A stretch of DNA of 11,024 nucleotides. Origin: Singulisphaera sp. GP187 (lineage in GTDB: Bacteria > Planctomycetota > Phycisphaerae > Phycisphaerales > SM1A02). The translations under genes were made by a program, and so were the position numbers. The DNA is taken from positions 1 to 11,024 of the forward strand of contig CAMDEL010000033.1 in the NCBI GenBank assembly GCA_945896765.1, given 5' to 3'. A model generated the notes under the pieces. The model was not told the DNA's origin. It did not search any database and saw only the letters and a list, made by a program, of their open reading frames with translations. Shown here one piece after another: positions 6,853 to 11,024 of the stretch; position 1 is the stretch's first letter, and every line of letters starts with the position of its first letter.

Positions 6853-7890
6853 ATGAAGAACAACTATGCGCTGATCTCAATCGGCATGTTCGGCCTTGTC
6901 GTGTCAATTGCGAATGCGCAATCCCCCAACAACGATTGCAATTTTCCCCAAGCGATTTCTGGCTATGGCGTCACCGCATACTCCACCGTTGGCGCAACGA
7001 CCGATGGAATTGCTGCGCCATCGTGCCTCTTCTTCAACACGAGTCAAATCTATAACGACATCTGGTATTGCTGGACTGCTCCATCCAACGACTTCGTAAA
7101 AATCGACCTCTGCGGATCAACCTTTGATAACAAACTTGCGGTCTATAGCGATTGCACTCATTGTCCAGATCCCGCCCTTGTCATCGCATGCAATGACGAC
7201 ACCTGTGGGACAAGTGCGACGGTCACCTTCAATTCTCAAGCTGGTCATTCATATGGAATTCGCGTTGGAGCGTACGCAGCAACAGGAACTGGAACTGGCA
7301 ACCTGACCATCGGTTCAGGATGGTTGCTCGATGCGACGAATCCTGCAAACAATCATCGCTATGTTGCATACACAACGACAACTTGGGCAGCAGCTGAAGC
7401 AACTGCCATCTCTGCAGGCGGACATTTGGTGACGATCAACGATCTTGCTGAAAGTGATTGGGTACATCTGAACTTTGGAAACATCAGTGGTACCGATAGA
7501 CGCAGTTGGATTGGCTTCAATGACGAAGCAAGCGAAGGAACATTTGTCTGGTCGAGTGGCGAAGCCGTGGCATTCACCAATTGGAATGCTGGCGAGCCGA
7601 ATAATTCAGGCGGACTCGAGGATTATGCTGAAATGCTCGGCAGTAATAGCAAATGGAATGATCTCAATCTTGCTGGCGGTGGCTATGCGCACATCGGCAT
7701 CGCAGAACTTGGACCAACCGCACCGCCCTGCATAGCGGATCTTGACGGCGATCGAGTTGTTGGCGGATCAGATCTCAGCGTGATCCTGAGCAATTGGGGC
7801 GGCGGCGGCGCTGGTGACTTGAATGGCGATGGCATTGTCTCTGGTCCAGACTTGACAACAATGCTCAGCGCATGGGGCGTGTGTCCATAA
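6853..7890 (+). CDS. Secreted Cys-rich beta domain plus C-type lectin domain with dockerin tail
   Basis: 345 residues from the ATG at 6853, chosen because it opens with MKNN, a normal basic signal-peptide head, with cleavage at A-N-A (20-22). An ATG 15 bases upstream is possible. Residues 26-155 form a beta-rich domain common in secreted planctomycete proteins, with eight cysteines (29, 58, 73, 87, 101, 104, 113, 118) and the landmarks DIWYCW and ACNDDTCG. Residues 160-286 are a C-type lectin domain: WAAAEATAISAGGHLVTIND, SWIGFND, then GEPNN (247-251) and WND (268-270). EPN and WND are the classical calcium and mannose-type sugar ligands. This domain contains no cysteine, unlike canonical C-type lectins. 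The dockerin-like module spans C293 to C344, with two DL-containing loops. It is probably a surface or extracellular carbohydrate-binding protein; the sugar specificity is inferred from EPN only. It converges on the protease gene, 18 bases away. Confidence 0.9.
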   Translation: MKNNYALISIGMFGLVVSIANAQSPNNDCNFPQAISGYGVTAYSTVGATTDGIAAPSCLFFNTSQIYNDIWYCWTAPSNDFVKIDLCGSTFDNKLAVYSDCTHCPDPALVIACNDDTCGTSATVTFNSQAGHSYGIRVGAYAATGTGTGNLTIGSGWLLDATNPANNHRYVAYTTTTWAAAEATAISAGGHLVTINDLAESDWVHLNFGNISGTDRRSWIGFNDEASEGTFVWSSGEAVAFTNWNAGEPNNSGGLEDYAEMLGSNSKWNDLNLAGGGYAHIGIAELGPTAPPCIADLDGDRVVGGSDLSVILSNWGGGGAGDLNGDGIVSGPDLTTMLSAWGVCP

Positions 7891-7908
7891 AACCTGAGCA
7901 AAGTGTCG

Positions 7909-9165
7909 TCACATATTTTGAGCGAGTTCTCGAATCGCAAACTGTGGCAGGACCACAATCGCATTCAAGAGTCCGTGCGCCAGCATTGGCGCCCACAAGC
8001 GGCCTGTGCGTGCATAGAGCCAACAGAGAAATATTCCAGTCGTGAGGACTGAAATCGTTCCTTCTAATTCATAACCGTGAACGGATGCGAATACTAAGGA
8101 TGAACCTAGAGCCGCTGGCCAAAAACCCCACCTGCTAAACAGTCCACCAAACAAGAGGCCTCGGAAAATGATTTCTTCAACAACTGGTGCGCCAACGACC
8201 GCATCAAGCGAGGTCAGGATCGCGGACGATGCAGAACCGAACATCAATTTTTCGTCGAGTGATTCCCACCAGACATTTGCCTGCGAACTTTCAGGCAGCA
8301 CATACGACAGAAGCGTCAAGACGACTCCGTCAAGACCAATGACCGCTGCACTCATCGCCAACGTTGCACGAACCTTCATCTGTGTAAGCCGCGAACCAAA
8401 TCCAAATGCCTCCAAATACAAATGGTTTGGCCGCGCACAAAACAACCACGTAACGCAGGCCACCAGCGGAATTGCAAGAACCATCACAGACCCACCGACT
8501 TTTTCTAGCCATGCTTCCGAGAGCGGCAAAACATAAGTCGACCACATCACCACATCGAGGGCGATGAATGCATAGAGGAATACGATCAGGCCATACCACG
8601 CACCTGCGATGGGCATGGATAGTGTCGAAGCAAATTGAGATTCGGCATGTTTCCTGCGCTTCCAAAGAATGACACCAAGCCAGCCAAGCGAAAACAACAT
8701 GGTCGAATATAAAACAACTGATCCGACAATCAATGCCACTCGACTGATCGTCGGAAGCGGTTCGACTTGCGCATCAGGAGCGAAGAGCGCGAGGGCTTCA
8801 TCGCGGCGCGTATCCAATTCAACACCATCATCAATCGCACCAATTTCGATTCCTTCATCTCGCAAATCATCCCAGTTCTGCTGCGCATCCTTGGCACTCT
8901 GACCGAAGTCCGTTGTCGAGATCGGATCAAGCGAGCACAGAATCTCATCGTGCATCGTGCGCGCTTCATACTCGTTCAACGTTGACAATGTGACGACGGG
9001 ATCATCAAGTGAATCCCACGGCCCGCCATCGAGTGAAAATGTCACGACGGTGTACAGATCCCACAAGACCAAGAGAGCACAAAGAGTCGCAGTTGCAACT
9101 GCGATGGGATGAACAGGATTGAACGCTCTTCGGAAGTCGTTCAAAATATGAGCCTTGAATTGCAA
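7909..9165 (-). CDS. CPBP (CAAX/Abi) family intramembrane metalloprotease
   Basis: 418 residues with several membrane helices. The three CPBP signatures are present: E330-E331-x3-R335 (VVEEIIFRG), F359-A-S-V-H363, and H397-G-L-L-N401. In the family these glutamates, histidines and asparagine coordinate the metal and catalyse cleavage within the membrane; members process prenylated proteins or act in bacteriocin immunity and signalling, and the substrate here is unknown. After the first helix (about 20-43) there is an unusual acidic soluble stretch of about 95 residues (46-138), rich in Asp and Glu, before the second helix. The start is a TTG; no ATG or GTG exists in frame between the upstream stop and residue 71. 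The regulator gene ends 10 bases upstream, so initiation may depend on translation coming from it. Its 3' end faces the lectin gene. Confidence 0.88.
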   Translation of the reverse strand: MQFKAHILNDFRRAFNPVHPIAVATATLCALLVLWDLYTVVTFSLDGGPWDSLDDPVVTLSTLNEYEARTMHDEILCSLDPISTTDFGQSAKDAQQNWDDLRDEGIEIGAIDDGVELDTRRDEALALFAPDAQVEPLPTISRVALIVGSVVLYSTMLFSLGWLGVILWKRRKHAESQFASTLSMPIAGAWYGLIVFLYAFIALDVVMWSTYVLPLSEAWLEKVGGSVMVLAIPLVACVTWLFCARPNHLYLEAFGFGSRLTQMKVRATLAMSAAVIGLDGVVLTLLSYVLPESSQANVWWESLDEKLMFGSASSAILTSLDAVVGAPVVEEIIFRGLLFGGLFSRWGFWPAALGSSLVFASVHGYELEGTISVLTTGIFLCWLYARTGRLWAPMLAHGLLNAIVVLPQFAIRELAQNM

Positions 9166-9175
9166 ACCGACTTCA

Positions 9176-9823
9176 TCAACCCATCGTAACGCAATCGATC
9201 GAAGTCACTGGAAATTGACCAGCGCATGCAGGTTGAATGAAAGACCCGACATGCCAATTCGCCATTGTCTGCGGAGTTTTCTTGGCGCGTTCTCGTCGAG
9301 TCTTGGCAACATCGAGAATGCTCTGAATTTGCTGCTGGAGTGCCTTAATTTTTGAGACTTCCGATGCTTCGAGATTCTCCCAGCGCAAGGCCCGAAGCAG
9401 TTGTCCGCTTCCACTTGCGGAAGAATCTGCGGCGAATGTTTCTTGACTCGTGGCGACAAATCCATCAACGATTTTGCGGAGGCGCTTTGATTCCTTTGGA
9501 TTCTTCAGATTGCACTTCACTCGAACTGAAGACTGACTCGCAACAAATGATTCACGACCGTCTTTACCAACTGGCTGAATCAAACCCGCTTGCTGCAGCA
9601 ATTTGACGTGATAGTAAAGACCAGTGCTTTCCTGCTTGAAAAGTTCACTCAAGTCTGGAACAGTCAATGGACCATTGGCTCTGATTGATTCGAGAATTTC
9701 CATTCTTCGAACGGAACGGACTCCGTTCCATATTGCGCGATCAGCGAGTGAAGGTGCAGAAGTGCGAGAAGATGCAGTGCGTTTATTTTTCGCACGAGAC
9801 GATGTGTTGGCAATTAAGGACAT
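9176..9823 (-). CDS. Winged helix-turn-helix transcriptional regulator
   Basis: 215 residues, soluble. After a basic, Ser/Thr-rich leader (1-25), residues about 28-100 form an ArsR/MarR-like winged helix: RRMEILESIRANGPLTVPDLSELF, then the recognition helix in ESTGLYYHVKLLQQAGLI (65-82), then a short wing with GKDGRESFVAS (86-96). The YYHVKLL pattern is typical of helix-turn-helix regulators that pair a DNA helix with a short wing. No metal-binding cysteine pair or ligand domain is evident. The second half has a likely helix or coiled coil (ASEVSKIKALQQQIQSILDVAKTRRERAKK, 153-182), perhaps for dimerisation. It precedes the CPBP protease gene by 10 bases, so the two are likely one operon, and it is divergent from cdsA. 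Target genes and signal are unknown. Confidence 0.85.
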   Translation of the reverse strand: MSLIANTSSRAKNKRTASSRTSAPSLADRAIWNGVRSVRRMEILESIRANGPLTVPDLSELFKQESTGLYYHVKLLQQAGLIQPVGKDGRESFVASQSSVRVKCNLKNPKESKRLRKIVDGFVATSQETFAADSSASGSGQLLRALRWENLEASEVSKIKALQQQIQSILDVAKTRRERAKKTPQTMANWHVGSFIQPACAGQFPVTSIDCVTMG

Positions 9824-9829
9824 TTCGTC

Positions 9830-9835
9830 ATTTTA
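9830..9835 (-). promoter_or_regulatory. Candidate -10 hexamer for the regulator-protease operon
   Basis: Read on the minus strand, TAAAAT ends 6 bases before the ATG at 9823. No -35 is seen at 16-19 bases upstream, which would fit a promoter needing an activator, or no promoter here. The 9824-9918 interval also carries the signals for the divergent cdsA gene. Confidence 0.3.
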
Positions 9836-9855
9836 GGCACATTTTCAATTTCGGG

Positions 9856-9863
9856 TTCATGAA
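9856..9863. promoter_or_regulatory. Short palindrome between divergent genes, possible operator
   Basis: TTCATGAA is a perfect 8-base palindrome, embedded in overlapping imperfect inverted repeats (GTTC at 9855-9858 with GAAC at 9867-9870; TTCAA at 9844-9848 with TTGAA at 9865-9869). It lies between the start of the winged-helix regulator and cdsA, a usual place for an autoregulatory site. An 8-base palindrome in AT-rich DNA can arise by chance. Confidence 0.2.
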
Positions 9864-9875
9864 TTTGAACTATTT

Positions 9876-9912
9876 TTGACTCGCAATCAAACATCCTATT
9901 TTTTCCTAGACT
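9876..9912 (+). promoter_or_regulatory. Candidate promoter of cdsA
   Basis: TTGACT (9876-9881) is followed after 15 bases by TATTTT (9897-9902); alternatively TAGACT (9907-9912) ends 6 bases before the ATG at 9919. The first pair has the better -35 but a short spacer; the second fits the pattern of other genes in the window. No Shine-Dalgarno sequence is present. Confidence 0.3.
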
Positions 9913-9918
9913 CCGCAT

Positions 9919-10800
9919 ATGTTGCGAACGCGCTTGATCGTTGGAAGTCTGTTGATTGCGGGACTTGCAGGAATTGCAGTTATCGATTCTTCCACGCCAA
10001 TTCTGTGGATTGGGTTCATGCGACTTGGACCTGGCGCAATACTTGTTCTACTGAGTCTTTTTGCATTTGCACCAATTTTGGCTGGCGAATTTTCGCGACT
10101 TATGAATTCTGCAGAGCATCGCAAGAACACACCACTCTATTTTTTGGCGATTTTCATTGGAATTGCAAGCGTTGGCATCGCTGAAGATGCGCTGCCTAAG
10201 CATCTTGTGATGCCCATAGTTATGTCTGGGCCATTCTTTTTGGTGATTGCTTGCGCGATCAACCATGCTCGAACTCGGCTCACAACTGGCTTTGCAAATT
10301 CTGTCGGCGGTGTCCTGTTGGCGTATGCCGCGATCGGCGTGCCACTTGGATTCTGGATTCTCCTGCGGCACGACCGAGATGCATGGACTTTGGCGGGCGC
10401 AATTTTGTGCGTGAAGAGCGCAGATATCGGCGCATATTTCACGGGAATTTCAATCGGTCGCCACAAGATGATCCCATGGTTGAGTCCTGGGAAATCTTGG
10501 GAAGGATTCTGTGGCGGCGTGATTCTTTCCGCGCTCGTCGGAGCGGGTCTGGCCGCACTCAGTTCTTCTGATGCAGCAATCAACGCCTCCGTCGATCCTG
10601 TTTCAATCGGCTATGGCGCATTCGTAGCAGTTGTTTTAGGCATCGTCGGCACGGGAGGCGATCTTTTCGAAAGCCTGCTGAAACGAGGGGCGGGCGTGAA
10701 AGACTCGGGCAGCATTTTGCCAGGGATGGGCGGTTTATACGATGTTTTTGACTCGTTATTGCTCGCAGGCCCCTTGGCGTGGTGGTTGCTGGCGAACTAG
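9919..10800 (+). CDS. cdsA: Phosphatidate cytidylyltransferase (CDP-diacylglycerol synthase)
   Basis: 293 residues, mostly hydrophobic, with about seven to nine membrane helices. It makes CDP-diacylglycerol from CTP and phosphatidic acid, the branch point of bacterial phospholipid synthesis, in the inner membrane. The C-terminal part holds the family landmarks: KSADIGAYFTG (166-176), LSPGKSWEG (188-196), and the signature S252-LLKR-GAGV-KD262 ... LPGMGG (267-272) and D275-V-F-D278. The canonical signature has His where M270 sits and Arg where V276 sits (HGG..DR.D), so this copy deviates at two positions while keeping the catalytic acidic residues. Length is normal. The small leucine-rich N-terminus is consistent with the ATG at 9919. 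A possible terminator overlaps its stop, and a coiled-coil protein gene follows 62 bases later. Confidence 0.92.
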   Translation: MLRTRLIVGSLLIAGLAGIAVIDSSTPILWIGFMRLGPGAILVLLSLFAFAPILAGEFSRLMNSAEHRKNTPLYFLAIFIGIASVGIAEDALPKHLVMPIVMSGPFFLVIACAINHARTRLTTGFANSVGGVLLAYAAIGVPLGFWILLRHDRDAWTLAGAILCVKSADIGAYFTGISIGRHKMIPWLSPGKSWEGFCGGVILSALVGAGLAALSSSDAAINASVDPVSIGYGAFVAVVLGIVGTGGDLFESLLKRGAGVKDSGSILPGMGGLYDVFDSLLLAGPLAWWLLAN

Positions 10801-10816
10801 TCGTTTGCGGATTTTT
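10792..10816 (+). terminator. Possible weak intrinsic terminator after cdsA
   Basis: GCGAAC (10792-10797) pairs with GTTTGC (10803-10808) as a 6-bp stem with one G-U pair and a 5-base loop containing the stop codon. It is followed by GGA and five T. The stem is short, so termination would be partial at best. Confidence 0.25.
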
Positions 10817-10823
10817 CAGCACT

Positions 10824-10852
10824 TTGGTGGCACGGCGAAGGTCTGCTAACCT
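10824..10852 (+). promoter_or_regulatory. Candidate promoter of the coiled-coil protein gene
   Basis: TTGGTG (10824-10829) and TAACCT (10847-10852) are 17 bases apart, and the ATG at 10863 follows after 10 bases. A second -10-like hexamer, CATAAT (10853-10858), lies still nearer. Neither matches consensus well. Confidence 0.2.
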
Positions 10853-10862
10853 CATAATTCCA

Positions 10863-11024
10863 ATGACTCTCATCACCGATCTCGTCAGCCTTCACCTCGT
10901 CGACAGCCAAGTTCGCGCGCTGCGAAGTCGTCTCGATTCTGCGGAACATTATGTTGCGCTTCAGGAAAAACAACGACTGCTCTTGACCTCACGAATGGAC
11001 GAGACAAAGAGCCAGATTCGTCAG
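10863..11024 (+). CDS. Coiled-coil protein, N-terminal 54 residues (zinc-ribbon family candidate)
   Basis: The frame is open from the ATG at 10863 to the window end, so only 54 residues are visible. They are helical and heptad-like: LVSLHLVDSQVRALRSRLDSAEHYVALQEKQRLL, with many Leu, Arg, Glu and Gln. An opening of this kind, with a VDSQVRALRSRL run, resembles the long coiled coil at the start of bacterial C4-type zinc-ribbon proteins (CT398/YbgI-like family with a C-terminal CxxC pair), but the zinc-ribbon part lies outside the window. No Shine-Dalgarno sequence precedes the start. The coding call is sound because the frame stays open and follows cdsA; the family is a tentative recognition. 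Confidence 0.65.
   Translation, partial: MTLITDLVSLHLVDSQVRALRSRLDSAEHYVALQEKQRLLLTSRMDETKSQIRQ

Noticed and set aside
7909..9823. The CPBP protease and regulator as a phage-defence (Abi) system
   Set aside because: The Abi name of the family is historical; there are no defence neighbours, mobile-element traces or composition shift to support it.
1..11024. CRISPR array, tRNA, rRNA, insertion sequence or prophage
   Set aside because: No regularly spaced repeats, cloverleaf, transposase or phage protein was seen on either strand. The only repeats are the protein-level propeller and dockerin units.

Overview
The window looks like chromosomal DNA of a planctomycete, most likely class Phycisphaerae. 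The main reason is that three secreted proteins end in the short dockerin-like tail typical of that group (an AD-x-N/D-x-DG-x-V-x-G-x-DL core ending in WG or WGxC). Large modular secreted proteins, a planctomycete-style CdsA and very weak Shine-Dalgarno sequences agree with this. No rRNA, tRNA, CRISPR array, insertion sequence or phage gene was seen. The DNA is densely coding: the longest gap is about 130 bases.

Layout. (1) 1-1240, plus strand: the C-terminal end of an NRAMP metal transporter (MntH-like), a small HicA-like protein of unknown role, and an AhpD-like carboxymuconolactone decarboxylase family protein, closely spaced. (2) 1279-3120, minus strand: a secreted FG-GAP/VCBS seven-blade propeller protein with an ASPIC/UnbV domain and a duplicated dockerin-like end. 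(3) 3250-7890, plus strand: a large secreted fusion of YVTN/YncE-like propeller, di-haem cytochrome c and dockerin; a STAS protein with an NTF2-like C-terminal half; and a secreted protein with a Cys-rich beta domain, a C-type lectin domain and a dockerin. (4) 7909-9823, minus strand: a winged-helix regulator followed 10 bases later by a CPBP (CAAX/Abi) membrane protease, a likely two-gene operon. (5) 9919-11024, plus strand: CdsA (phosphatidate cytidylyltransferase) and the N-terminus of a coiled-coil protein cut by the window end.

How the genes relate. The MntH/AhpD-like group suggests metal and redox housekeeping. The three dockerin-tailed proteins are probably exported by one route and attached or assembled outside the cytoplasm; their partner is not in the window. 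The regulator may control the protease gene and perhaps its own divergent promoter facing cdsA.

The most interesting regulatory signal is that eight of ten visible starts have a TANNNT hexamer ending 5-10 bases before the start codon, four of them exactly 6 bases before. The two exceptions are the genes that sit 13 and 10 bases downstream of a co-directional neighbour. This pattern would fit leaderless or near-leaderless transcription. I saw no clear candidate for a wholly new defence or mobile system.
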